Source: Circinella minor
Taxonomy: Eukaryota > Mucoromycota > Mucoromycetes > Mucorales > Lichtheimiaceae
NCBI GenBank assembly: GCA_016758965.1
Contig: JAEPRB010000065.1
Span: 114,610-178,609 of the forward strand
DNA length: 64,000 nucleotides
Direction: 5' to 3'
The notes below the pieces were generated by a model that was not told where the DNA came from, ran no database searches, and saw only the letters and a program-made list of their open reading frames with translations. Below, piece by piece: positions 42,667 through 54,954 of this stretch. The position numbers and the translations under genes were made by a program. The first letter of the stretch is position 1. Each line of letters begins with the position of its first letter.

Positions 42667-45600
42667 TAACAGTTGTTAGAAGTGTTTTTCTCAATATATA
42701 TATTTGTATTTTATAACATAGCAATTTAAAGATTGGGTCATATACAATACATCTGTCATCTGCATCCCAATCATCTGCGTGACCAGTTGTCCACAACAAA
42801 ATAGAAATAACATTTGTGCCTTCAGGATCAATGAGTGTGCCATTAAGATTAGTAAAGTCCTGATTACCAACGTCATATCCGCCCAAGTATTCTCCGTTAA
42901 GCCAAATAACCCATGCTGATGCAGCGCCAGCATAACAAGTAAGATTAAAACCAGTAATTTCAGAAGTTCCGTTAAAAGTACCTAATAAAAATATAAATGA
43001 GTAGGTTAATAAAATAATAATACATAATTCACTAAATATCGTTCTCTATATACAGCAATATTTTATACTAACCTCGAAGCCAGATATTTCCTGTATGGTA
43101 ACCTTTTCATATAAAAAAAATAATAGTATCATATAATTATTTAGCTTTATTTTTATTCTTATTATTAATTATAATGTAAATAATTATAAACAGTCATAAT
43201 AAAACTTACCATAATCATCAGCATACAAAATAGGCCAAGTATCAGGAACTGTAACCGAATTAGTTTGCAAATGATCTGCTGTAATCCATTCAGTATCATC
43301 AAAATCGGGTTGACTTTCTGGTGATCCTTGACTAAACTTCCAAGTAGCCTTAGTAAGATCAGTGTATTCAACTTGAGGTCTACCGAAATTCAAAGTTCCT
43401 TTCCAACTACCATGACCTGTAGGCTTTAACTTGATGTCTTTACCATTCCATTTAAATGATTTGATGTTGTCAGGGACAACCACTTGAATATCAGTTGTTT
43501 CATCAATATCACCCTTAAAAGATACAGAGTTATCCTTAATTTCAGCACTGCGAACCAAATAAGGACCATGTATAAGAACACGATTTCCACTCTTAGAATC
43601 AACAATAGGAGCCCACCAACGTGTAGCACTGGAATATCCTGCGACCAATAACAACAGATCTTTTTCACCAGCATTTTTAATGTAGATAGGCGATGTACCA
43701 TTGGGATGTTTGTAATTAATTTGTACAATATCTTTCTTGAGAGCCGATTGAGTGACGGTCTTATCTTTGGTTTCAATCTTGACTTTACTGGCCTTGGATT
43801 TTGCCTTGAGAGCAATTTCACCATCTTCTTTTTCATAGGCATAGACAAGCATGACATCATGTGAGCCCATGTCTTGATGCGTAAATATTTCACTGGTTGA
43901 ATAGACCAAATGTTGAGATTCAAAATCATAGTCGGAAACAAGGATCTTGGCATCACGGCCGTTTAAGACAAGTTTACCCTTATGGGGTACTTTGAATTTA
44001 CCATCTGAAGTTTCCATCTGAACATGGAACCTAAAATTATTTACACATATACATTTTTTATTGGTCTCAGTTAGTATATATTTAAAAATTGGTATTGATA
44101 TAAATAGTTTTGTTACAAAAAAAAAGAAAATAAGAATAAAGTTATAATAACTTACGCATCTAATTCCTCTGATGCCGTATTCCAATGTTGAGCAATATAG
44201 AACTTGGTGTTTGTATTGACATCAGCAAGACCATCAATCAAAATAATATCACTATTATCAGATTTAGGTTCAAATCTTTCTGTTGTTAAGAAAGGTTTGA
44301 CAGTATGGAAGAATGTACCTTGAAGCTTGACTTCATAACCTTTGGGAGTCATTAAACCAGGTTCTGAGATAGGAGCCCCATAATCATATGAAGAATAAAC
44401 ACTAGGTGTCGCAAGACCACCCCACGATGTACCACCATAGGTCATATACAAGTTTTGAATTGTTGCACCTTGAGCATAATTATTTTTATAATAAACCTTG
44501 GCATATTGTTCATTGACTAATTGTCGACATGCATCATAGCCTGGACCACCCCAAGGATCGAATGCACCCCCTTGGAATTCATATAAAGCCAATGGTTGAT
44601 CAGGATTTAAGCGTTCATTCGCTTCACGCCAATGTATGCTTCGATTCGTTCCCCAAACAGTTGGGTTAGCGCAATCAAAACCTAAGGGATAAGAGTCCCA
44701 GCCATAAATCTAATATAGTGTTATAGTAATTACGTAATTAATTTTTTTTTTCATCTTTCTTATGCAATTTCTCTTCCCCCCTACAATTTTTTTTAAATAT
44801 ATGTCATGTGTATATGTCTGTGTAACTTACATCGACAGATCCAGGTCCTGAGACCCAATTTCCATTTGGTGCACCAATATCATTAAAAATGGTAGGTACA
44901 TCCATACCATCCTTCTTGAATTGATCTTTGATCATTTCCATATATTTTGGATCTGTATTAACAGCATACTCATTATCTATTATACAAAAAATGCATCAAT
45001 ATGTTATTTAGTTTTTCTTTTAACATTTGATTTATGTGTTTTTTATATCATTATACGTCATTTTAATATTTAGTTTCTTGAATAACAGGTTTTGATAAGA
45101 TAGTTTGAATTCAATCCTCAATTGAATATCAACATTTAAAACCTGGATCCATTGCCCAACTTTTTTTTTTTTTTTTTTTTTATAAAATATAACATTTAGT
45201 CTTTACCAATTTGATTTAAAATTACATTGCCACCTCTTGAGATTTGATTAGGAACAAGGAACTTATCAATTTGTTCGAGCCATCTATTCAATTAATTAAA
45301 TTTGTACGTACGTATAAATAATTAGGGTCTTTTCTTCTTTTTTAAATCGATGATTTTGTTATTCATCTTATTATTATTAAAATAAAAAATGATCAAGAGT
45401 AACAGGAAAAATAGAAACTTACTCTCTAGAATTTGCATCATTTTCAGGACTACTTCTACGTGCCATGGCATACATATTAATCAACCAATTAGGGAAACCT
45501 CCCATCGTCTATAATTTTCATAAACATAAAAATTTACGTGTTAATAATCTTTAAAGAATTTTCATGTGTGTGGGGGGGAAATAAAACATACCACTTCTGC

Positions 45601-46128
45601 ATTAATATAAGGTCCAGCACGAGTAATGACATGAAGATCAGCAGCTTCAGCTGCATCAAATGCTTTTTGAACATTACGAACACCATCAAAATCATATACA
45701 CCTTTCTTTGGTGAATGATATCCCCAATTGAAATAAAATGAAATACCATTAAATTCAAGTGCTTTAAATTTTTCTGCAATATCATACCAAAGATCAGGCG
45801 AAGGTAAACGAAAGTACTAAAGATTTAGTATAAATAATAATAAAAAAAAAGCATTTAATAATTACTGATCTTAAGAGAAGATAAATCATGCTTTTCTTTC
45901 TTTAAAAAAAAAAGATAAAAGTTGATAATTTACATGAAATTCACCACTGAACAAAAATAATCGTTCACCATTGACCATAATAGTATGTTTATCCCAAGTC
46001 ACTTGTCCATCACCATTAGTATTATCTTCTTGTCTACCCTTCAATGTTTGACTAACAGGTACAGCAACAACAGTTGTAATGGCTGCAATAGCCAATGATA
46101 TACTTGTTAATGCTCCTTTCAATAGCAT
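41855..46128 (-). CDS. Secreted beta-galactosidase, glycoside hydrolase family 35
   Basis: Eleven exons join in phase to 983 aa: 46128-45934, 45816-45592, 45508-45423, 45283-45207, 44976-44831, 44709-44156, 44030-43210, 43102-43073, 42981-42751, 42615-42532 and 42357-41855. An N-terminal signal peptide (MLLKGALTSISLAIAAITTVVA) is followed by the GH35 TIM barrel: GEFHYFRLPSPDLW, then the acid/base Glu in NQIDNEY (E197) and the nucleophile in ALYEFQGGAFDPWGG (E287), both at the positions expected from fungal enzymes. The remaining 650 residues correspond to the beta-sandwich and jelly-roll domains of large fungal beta-galactosidases, ending with GVSWYRTTFEV and VFVNGWQLGRY, the usual carbohydrate-binding-like fold. 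It releases terminal beta-galactose outside the cell. The acid/base motif has Ile-Asp where most members have Pro-Glu. A (GA)n run lies in intron 9. Confidence 0.95.
42632..42660. repeat. (GA)n microsatellite in beta-galactosidase intron
   Basis: About 13 GA units, in the intron between exons 9 and 10. Confidence 0.95.
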
Positions 46129-48740
46129 TATTATTATTTTTTAATCTCTTTTTTAATAAAAAAAAAAAGAAGGGTTAATTACAAGGAAATATAAATGTCG
46201 TTTGTAAAATGATTCAGAGTTTTTTTTATTTTATTTATATGACAAATTTCCACCTTGAAATGATGGAAAATTCTGTACAACCATCTTCATGGATTATCTA
46301 AGCATGGGAAAAAAAAAAAGAAAGAAAGAAAGGTCTTTATTAGATTTAGAAGTAATATGAAAAGGACAACAAAAACATAAGAAAAGTGTTTTATATATAT
46401 TACATATTGTGATTAAAGGTTTAAAAAGTTTCTCCCAGGCTTTTTTTTTTCTTTTTAATTCTTTCAAAGTACGTAGCACGATCTTTCTGTTCTTTTTTAT
46501 TATTATTATCAATAACTTTTCTTTCTTTACAAAAGAGATTTAATTCAAAACTAAATGATTATTATCATATAATCAATTATAGTTTTTATTCTACATTCTC
46601 ATACGTACCAGAATATTATATTTATAATAATAAATGATAATTGAGACAATATCACCAATTTTATTTCAGAAACAAATAATTATATATTATTTACATAGTG
46701 TCACACAGACGTACGGACCAGGTTCCCAAGAGATCTTACAGTTACGTAAGAAACGATGTTTTAACATAAGGAGAATTATTTTTATTTTTTTCAAATTTAT
46801 ACCGGGATTTACCCCGAAAAAAAAAAGAGTGGGGAAGACCTCATTTCAAAATGTCAAGGTTTTTCTTGTGAAACGTTAAATGATTTATTGAACTTCACAC
46901 CATAAAAATCAAATTACTACGTACTACATAGTAGTGATATAGTACGTAAGGGAAAAAAAAGATCATCCTAAACGACTTTCTCCTCGGAAAACAATTACAT
47001 AAGAATTAGGAGAGAAAACCATACTGAAAATGGAAGGTTTTTTTTTCTTCATTTATTACATAATGAAGAATGTCACTATAATAACGGGTTCTATTTTCAA
47101 TGACAACCCTGTTCTTATTTAATGACTAATATTTATAGTTTTCTTATTTATTCTTATTATATATATAACATAACAATTATTACTTGATTCATGTAGATAT
47201 TAAATATTTAAACATCATGGTGTTTGAACTTTCTTTTTCTTTCTATTATTATTTATCATTGTACTATTTACAGTCTAAATAATATTGAATACTGATTTTA
47301 TTTCTTTTCACAAAAAAAAAAAAAATAGTAGTAATTCACGTATACTATTATAGAAAGAATTCCGTGAATTTGTTGTACTATTTCTTTCTTTGGAATGTTA
47401 GTTTTATTCCTTCTATAATATCTGCTTTCCACTTTATCCCATTTTAAATGTGTGTGTCTGTGTGTTACATTATCTGTCTAAAAAACATGCATAAAAAAGA
47501 TTATTCAAATTCTTCCCAGCAAAAAAAAACCCAGCTCAAGAATATGAAATAGGCAATTTTTATATGTGGTTTTCTAAAATCACCAAATAAATGTTACTTT
47601 TTTTTTCTTTCACGTATAGACGAATGCCGATTTATGTTCATGGTAATGACGAAAGCAAATCGGGACTGTTCTACAAAAAAATCCAAGTTCAATCACCTCA
47701 ATTTTAGTATCAAACCCTCTTGCATAATAGTTGTCGTAATTACTTTTTATAAACCTACGCGAGATTCCTTATCATTATATTCTAAGATTACTATTGAAAA
47801 GGTATAATTTCAATCATATTTGAGGTTCATTAATCTGAATATTATTATTTATTGCTTTTTTATATATTCAAAAGTTGATATTAGAAAGGGTACTATTTCC
47901 AAAATAAATCTCATGTTCTTTTGTTATTTTACAATGGTCAAATTCGCTATGGACCACTTTAAAGCTCAAGTAAAGCTACTCAGAATGAGCAAGTGGAGCA
48001 GTAGTGTTATAAGAAACTAAAACTTTATAGCCTGTTGACTGTGCTTTCAACTTTACAGACCACTTTGCTGTAAAAACTGGGCTGTAAAGTTACAACCCTT
48101 GGGTGATTTACAGCCCCCGCTTGGAAATGCTCTAAGAGCCTATTCAAAGAAAAGCCAAGAACCCTAACGCTGAGGAGATCTCGATAGGGTCGTTAAACTT
48201 TTGAACCATGTGATGAAAAATTGTTATTTTGCTTGTAGAAGAATAAATATATAAAGCTTTGGACAAGGTTAAAGAAAAACCGTTGTGACAAGTTATACGT
48301 AAGCATTTTTTTTCAACGACATTATTTACACTAAATAAACATACATCTCATGGATACTAACAACCCTTTTATAACTATATAGTATATCTATGATAAAAAA
48401 AATATTTAGTTTAAGATCGAAAGAGAAGTGAAGGTTTTGGTACGTTTTATTGCTTATTTTACTTTTGATAACTATTTCATATTCTCTCTAACATGGTATA
48501 TATCTTTTTTTATAGGAAAAATGAGCAGTTGAGCTGGTCAAAACGTTATTATTAAAGGGTTTTACAGAATGAAAAAGTCGATTTCACTGCGTTTCATGAG
48601 ACGCGAAAAAAAAAGCCATTTTTGAAACACCTTATTGATCAAAATCGTAAGAGGTAAGCAATAAGGAGATGAGTAATAGAAAATGGGTATAAATTTGTCT
48701 GCTATAAAGAAAGTCTAACACATTCTTTTTCTGTTAAAAG
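46129..48740. other. Intergenic, A/T-rich, MITE-like motif cluster near 48.1 kb
   Basis: Upstream of the beta-galactosidase gene. No credible gene. Around 48040-48125 four CTGTAAA/TTTACAG motifs occur in about 75 bp, ending in CCGCTTGGAAATGCTCTAAGAG, which resembles termini of small non-autonomous DNA transposons. Confidence 0.4.
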
Positions 48741-49845
48741 TAACACGCGTTTGACTGAAAAGAATGGTGATATTAGTATTATCAATCATAATGATTCTAG
48801 TAATAACAGGGATGATAATAATGACCATAAACCAAATGGTGAAATTTTTGAATTAAAAAATCGCTTCAATAAACGACCAATGTCAAGTGGATGGAATAGA
48901 TATTTTACTATCTCATTTTATGTATTTCAAAAAGTCACTTGAAAAAGTTCCAGTGGATTATCCATGGGCAGGGATGTGCATCATGTATTGTAAGTAATAA
49001 ACTAAAGTGTATCATATGTTGATGTTCGAAATCCACTGGTAAAAGAAGTGCGAGCTAAGGGCTGTGACTTGGACCTTCCCACTTTTTTTTAGACAGCAAG
49101 GCATCACAAACAAAGTTGATGACGAGAACAATTTTTTTTAAGAAAGCTGTTATGGAATTTTCAAAATTTAATAAAAAAGAAAGATAACGCCAAGAAGACA
49201 TGGGTCAACGCTTGTTCTAGCCAGCAAGTTTTACTGTAAGCCGAAGAGTATTTCTAATCATATAGTTAAAATAAAAATCAATATACCAATATTTTTGGTC
49301 TTTATATGATAGATTCTTCAAACACCTGCTATGTCTCCGGTATTGGGTTGATTCTGTTGCGAAAAATGAATTGTGATGAACGTCTAATTATCTTTTACCA
49401 GAAAGAACTTGAAAGTTTGCAAGAAGCACCAAAAAAATAAAAATAAAAAAAAAAAGAGCAAGACCAAGGGACGAGGTCAATCAGAAAGAAAGAATCGGAA
49501 GCTAGTTCTGATGAACATCACCACGGAAAATTCAATGCCGTGCTACCTTGTTGATTCATTCAACCCTTCAAGTGCGTAAAGGAAAACGGCAGAATAAAAT
49601 AGTGACGTAAAAAGTTTTGTATGATATCAAACTAATAATTGATGTTTATGTAGCGTGTCGTTGGACTTGATCGCACGTTTCGGTCGTATAGATCCGAAGA
49701 GCATGTGGACGAGTTGCCAACAGAAAAAAAAGTGGAGGAAGCCTTATTTATATATGCTATTCCTCATGATTAAGAAAGGTACTCTATTCATTTGTGCGTG
49801 TATCAAACGTGTTTGTAACTTGTATGTTTATTTACTTTGATTTAT
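48741..49845 (+). pseudogene. Degenerate coding remnant, family unknown
   Basis: Plus-strand segments look protein-derived but shift frame and hit stops. An Asn/Asp-rich stretch at 48,751-48,940 is followed by EKVPVDYPWAGMCIMYC (about 48,950-49,000) and RNPLVKEVRAKGCDLDLP (about 49,030-49,080). A later segment near 49,655 reads VVGLDRTFRSYRSEE. I do not recognise a family; the last segment could be a remnant of a transposase-like D-containing motif, but this is a guess. Read as an eroded accessory gene or mobile element. Confidence 0.3.
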
Positions 49846-50565
49846 ATCTGAATGAAAAACTTGGAAAATACACTTATTAGGGCAACCCCAGCAGTGGAGG
49901 TATTCCTGTTTCTTACTTTAGATTTAAAATGCATTCGTTTTAGCAACCTGTATGATTTTTCTTCATCAGTGAGTTGCTATTTGGAGGAGCTGAAAAAACC
50001 AAGTAAAAGATGGGGTGTTATATCAATCAAATATAATAAAATAAAGAGACGTTAAAAAGTCAACGAGACCCAAAAGAACAATAATTGAACTGAAGTTTAT
50101 TAAAATAAAATATTACCTCTATTTATATGAATCTTATTATCGGTGGGATATATATTGATATGTGTATATATAGCTATACGTAAGATTTAAATTTGTCATG
50201 GCTGTGTGAATTATGAATATAAGATTAATGATATTAAGATTAGACTTTGAGCGGTTGACGATATGATATATCTACGCAGCTGTTATCTGTTATCATTATA
50301 GAAGACGGACTTCTGTGTTCTTACAAATCATGGTCCAAATAGGGAAGTACACGAAATGTCAGCAAAGCATAATTAAAAATACGCTGTACTTTAATAATTA
50401 AAATGACAAATAATTATCTTTATGAATAATATGTGTTGGATACAACATGGGGAATTTTTTTTTTACATCTTTTGAGTGCCGGGTATGTAATCTACAAAAA
50501 GATTGTTATTTTTTTTTTTTTACAACTCATCCGTTTTGCCACCCTGTTTACAATCACTGCTATAG
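49846..50565. other. A/T-rich spacer left of the LINE
   Basis: 720 bp with T tracts and no gene, ending at the poly-T tract that marks the LINE 3' end. Confidence 0.55.
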
Positions 50566-50799
50566 TTTTTTTTTTTTTTTTTTTTGGAATATGTTTTTTT
50601 TAAATTTTGATGAAAGTTAGAAATATGATAATAAAGTGTATATCGAGAGAGTTGTCTGTAAGAAGATTAGTCAAGAGTGGCAGAAGCTTGAATTTTAGCT
50701 ATAGTGGCTAGCGCTTAGTGAGCTACAATATGTGGAACAAAGGTTTGGCCATGGATCACAGAGGGCCAATAGGCAGTCTAGATAGCATGAAGAGTACAA

Positions 50800-52031
50800 C
50801 TAACAATGAGATGATAAGACGGAAAACGTGGTGCGAGTATAGGAGTATGAGATGGAAGAGTCAGTTCTCGAATAAATGCGAGTAAGTGTTCTAAATGAGG
50901 ATTGGTGAAGAAGATAGAACCCCAGATAATGCTCTACACGTGAGTTTTGAGAGGACAAAATATTAAAAGTGAGGGACAATGTTAGTTGCTTGATGACAAA
51001 GTCGGCACTGTTCAGAAGACACATAGGATACTTGAGCTTGAGAGAGCTGGATGCTTGTAGGGAGGTTCCCATGAATAGATCGATACCAGACATTACGTGC
51101 CATATGGTCCAGAGATGTGTCCCAAAACATAGCCCATTGTTTAGGCTGTATAGAAGAAATAACTGAACAAGGAGGATGAATCAGTGGGCGATAAGACTTG
51201 GTGGTGAAGACCGGTAAAGAGGTTAATAGGCGCTGGTGGAGAAGAGTAGCATTAATGATACCAAGTGAACCAGGATGACCACCACCTTCATGGGAAGGGG
51301 GGGAGACATAACTGAGCAAAATCCTCAAGAAGGAAAATAAAACCAGATCGAAGGTCCTTGAAGAAGCAGTTGGTGAGGCAAGAACGGAAGATACCATCAG
51401 ACAAGTGGCGTCGTCGGATGTGTTTCAATACATGGTCAAAAATGAAAAGATCAGATACAGTACGTAAGAGAGTGATAACCGGGACGTCGTAGATGGGCAT
51501 TGTCTAAAGTAAAAGCCCAAGCACAATTAAGTGGTAAGTGTAAAATAGTAGCAGGTGAGAGCCTGGCCGAAAGCCAATTAATTGGGATGCAGTCAACAGC
51601 CTTGAAAATTAGATACAAAACAGAAGAGGTGTCCTTGGCAGAGGATGGTCACATAGGTGGAAATACCAAAGGGAGGCGTGGATCAGTATATATGGAGGAT
51701 GTGACCATAATATGATGTGCAAGACAAATAGTAATATAAGAGGGAGCATTCCCTAAGTCGAAAAGACCAGTGAGCCAATGGAGCTGCAAGGCATTTTGTT
51801 GAAATACGGGTGTCAAAATGCCCAAACCACCATGAGAGCGAGGAGGGTAACATAAAGATTCAAACTTGATCTTAGGAAACATACGAGCTTGTGTAAAGCT
51901 ATAAACCGACTACGTACAAATCGATTGTAGTTTCTTGAAAACCCCCAAAGGAGCACCACCCACCAATCGAAGAACGTGCCATAATTGTGATAAAATAAGA
52001 GAATTGAGAATAGTGGCCCGACCCCATAGGG
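50800..52031 (-). pseudogene. LINE ORF2 C-terminal part (thumb and zf-RVT)
   Basis: Broken frames on the minus strand. The segment from about 52,025 reads LWGRATILNSLILSQLW; from 51,882 ESLCYPPRSHGGLGILTP; from 51,320 GSLGIINATLLHQRL, then ARNVWYRSIHGNLPTS and a Cys-rich EQCRLCHQATNIVPHF near 50,970. These are the post-RT connection and Zn-knuckle region of LINE proteins. Confidence 0.8.
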
Positions 52032-53915
52032 AATCAAATAATAGTAATAAAAGGTGCTATGTTTAATTTATTTAATATAATTAATTAATCATATATAATC
52101 AGCTTAAAAATATATTATTTGTTGCTTAACAACAAGTTTCAAGATAAAAAATTTTAAAAATAAAGATTATCTATAATATAATTTTTTGATACGTAAATAA
52201 TAATAATAATGTAAAATTTAATTTAAAATTGAATTTATACGTATAAATATTAAAATATGCTATTTGAAGAGTATAATAATAGTACATTAGATGAAAGTGA
52301 AAAAGAAAAATATCAAAATTTATTACAAGAAGAAATCGATAAAGTTATATTAAATGAATGGGATTTTTTAAATGATACGTAATTGGAAAAAAAAATTAAA
52401 TAATTATAAACATACGTAGAACAAAATTAAAACATATAAAAGAAATAAATAATATTAAAAAAGAAGTATTAGATAAATTAGAATATACATCCGTTTTCTT
52501 TTTTTTAACTAAACTATATACAAATAAAGAATATCCATCCCCTTATTATGAAATTGAAAAAGGAATATATTAATATACCATCTTATTTCAGGAATAACTA
52601 GTAAAAATGTTAAACAAAATATGCCATATGCCAGTTTATAAAAATTTTTGGATTGAAAATTATTCTAATTTAAATAAATATGTAAATTTATGTTTAAAAA
52701 ATATGTTCTCAAATATAAAAATAAGAGTATATTCAGCTTTATTAAAAAACCCCAAAAACTTTAAAAATATTACATTAATATTAGATGGTCATGATAGTAC
52801 CATTGATTATAGTAAACCTGATATATCTTCACAAAAAAGATGGTCTTATAAATTAAAAACTAGTGGATTAAGAACCCAAGTTTTATGTGATATAAATAAT
52901 ATGATTATAGCAGTTTCAGATAGTGAATTATGTGGTGTTAGTTCTGATGGTGGTATGTTTCTTAATATGAAAATTTATAATAAAATAGATAAAAGGGATG
53001 TTATAGCAGTTGATGGGGGTTATACATTATTTATAAATCAGTTTGAACAATTATGTAAGAATAAAAATATAGAATTAAATGATTATAACTTCTTTTATCC
53101 AATAAGGAAAGAACCCAATGAAAATTTAAATAAACAAGAAAAACATTTTAATGATGTATTTGGTTCCTTTAGATCATCTATTGAAAATCAATTTTGTGAA
53201 CTTGGAAAAAAATTTAATCGTTTTAGTAATAATAAATCAACTTTAAAAACAGATGATTATAAATATGTTAATTTACAAATGAAAGTAGCATTTCTATTAA
53301 AAAATATTAAAATATTTACAGAAACTTTTAATATTATAACCCAAGATCATCATAAACTTTGGATAGAAAATAACTTTGAATTTCCATCAGATAATAAATT
53401 AATTGATATTGTATTAAATAATGAAATAAAACAATTAGATAAAATAAAATATATGTCAGAAATACAAACTAATTTTAATGATTTAAATATAAATGATAAT
53501 AATATGATAATAGATACGTAATGAAAATGATATTTATATTAATAATAACAATAATACTAATGAAATAGAAGAGGTTGATTTTCCAGAATATAGAAATATA
53601 AATAAAAAGAAGAGAAAAAAAGGAAAAAGTGCAAGAAAAATTAATATAAATTTAATAAGAGATTTGAATAAAAACAATAACTTTTATGAAATAGAAAATA
53701 TAGTACAACATAAATTAAATGAAGATAATGATTATGTATTTTCAGTTAAATGGAAAAATTATGATGAATCACAAAATTCTTGGGTTAATGAAAAAGATTT
53801 TAATGAAAAGGATATTATAAAAATTATTTAATACGTAAAAAATAATATTAAAATTCTGATCATTATAAATTATATAAAAATTAATACTATTAATATAAAT
53901 CTATATATATTGATT
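52032..53915 (+). mobile_element. DDE_Tnp_4-like transposon with chromodomain, inserted in the LINE
   Basis: A block of much higher AT content than the LINE around it, bounded by short imperfect inverted repeats (AATCAAATAATAG at 52032-52044 and, inverted, AATCAATATATATAG at 53915-53901). LINE coding resumes on both sides. Inside are a transposase reading frame and a chromodomain segment on the plus strand. The exact ends and target duplication are uncertain. Confidence 0.65.
52258..53831 (+). pseudogene. DDE_Tnp_4 (PIF/Harbinger-like) transposase, broken, plus chromodomain
   Basis: An N-terminal segment (52258-52383, MLFEEYNNSTLDES...) and a helix-turn-helix-like segment (about 52,455-52,640) precede the main frame 52607-53521. 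The latter has the DDE pattern: ITLILDGHDSTIDY (first Asp), VIAVDGGYTLF (second Asp) and FRSSIENQFCELGKKF (Glu). A +1 shift after 53521 leads to Lys-rich sequence and then a chromodomain, YEIENIVQHK...YVFSVKWKNY...NSWVNEKDF, ending at 53831. Breaks: a one-base shift near 52,637, a stop near 52,572 and the shift at 53,517. Some could be introns, because GTAA follows the TAC of GATACGTAA at two frame ends. Chromodomains could steer insertion to methylated-histone chromatin; this is inference. Confidence 0.7.
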
Positions 53916-54770
53916 AGTTCGCATACAGATAATTGTCATGAAGCATGAATATTGCAGTTGACTTGGATGGTATCTAGTAAATGATCCAAAAAAATACGAA
54001 GTTGATTAGTATTAGAATAAAGTGGGAAACTGAGGTAGATAACTGGTTGGGCAGAAGAATGGTCATGACAAGGCGGAATGCCTGCTTGTTCCAAATGTAG
54101 CGCCCAAGAAGGCATTGATGATCCTGATAGGGAGATGGCTTGGGTCTTGTGAGCATTTAAGCAAGCATTAGATGCTTGTTGATAATGTTATAGGTGTATT
54201 TGGAGACGTGATAAGTCAGATGGGTGATGTAGGAAAAACAAGACGTCATTAGCATAAGCAAGAAGCTTGATAGGGTGAGGATGAAGAAGAACTGTAGAAA
54301 GCAGGGGAAAATTAGATTGAATGCTGAGAAATTGGTTGTCATAGAGCACACTGCATAGAAGTGGTTCAATGGCAAGGTTGAACAGTATTAGTGATATTGG
54401 ATCGCCTTGATGTAAGCCACATACTCACATTGTTGTTTGATCAGTAGTGTTAAGTTGCCATTGATGTTGAGTTGGATGTGCGTAGAAAAAAAAAGGTTGA
54501 TGAGAGAATCGATAATAAGTTGAGGAAAACCAAAATGAGAAAGAACTTGTTGTAAATAGTGAGGGTGAATCCGATCATATGCCTTTTCCTGATCAATGGT
54601 GATACCATGCTTTGAGCTGTTGGACGTGAGTGTTCTTGTTCCATGATGAGCTTGGCTAGTAGATCATTTTCTGCAATAAAGCGCCCAGGGAGAAAACCTG
54701 CTTGAAAAGAATTGATAATGTTAGCAGAAGAGTGAATAATACAAGTGTTTAATAAATAAGTAAAAATTTT
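53916..54770 (-). pseudogene. LINE ORF2 central part (reverse transcriptase catalytic region)
   Basis: Minus-strand frames carry FTYLLNTCIIHSSANIIN, AGFLPGRFIAENDLLAKLI, a YDRIHPHYLQQVLSHFGFPQ block, PLLCSVLYDNQFLS and LLAYANDVLFFLHHPSDL. The catalytic box, normally [FY]ADD, reads YAND (54245-54256), so the first catalytic Asp of the pair is replaced. Several frameshifts. Confidence 0.8.
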
Positions 54771-54771
54771 A
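54763..54771. repeat. Left target-site duplication of MULE copy A
   Basis: AAAATTTTA, matching AAAATTTTG at 59027-59035 except for the last base. Nine-bp duplications are typical for Mutator-like elements. Confidence 0.75.
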
Positions 54772-54797
54772 GGGTGCGATTTTTTTCAGGTGAAATT
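54772..54797 (+). repeat. Left TIR of MULE copy A
   Basis: Begins GGGTGCGAT, then a T-run and CAGGTGAAATT. Pairs with 58999-59026. Confidence 0.85.
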
Positions 54798-54954
54798 GAA
54801 GATTCATGCTGTTCAATCGCCGATTGATTTGAAAAGAATAAACAGTTCGCACAGAGGAAAAACAGTCATCTTTTGCAGTGGCAACATATCTAAAAAATAA
54901 TAGATATTTACTTTGCTCATCATAGCATTTGTTCTCTTTAAATACATAGCAGTA

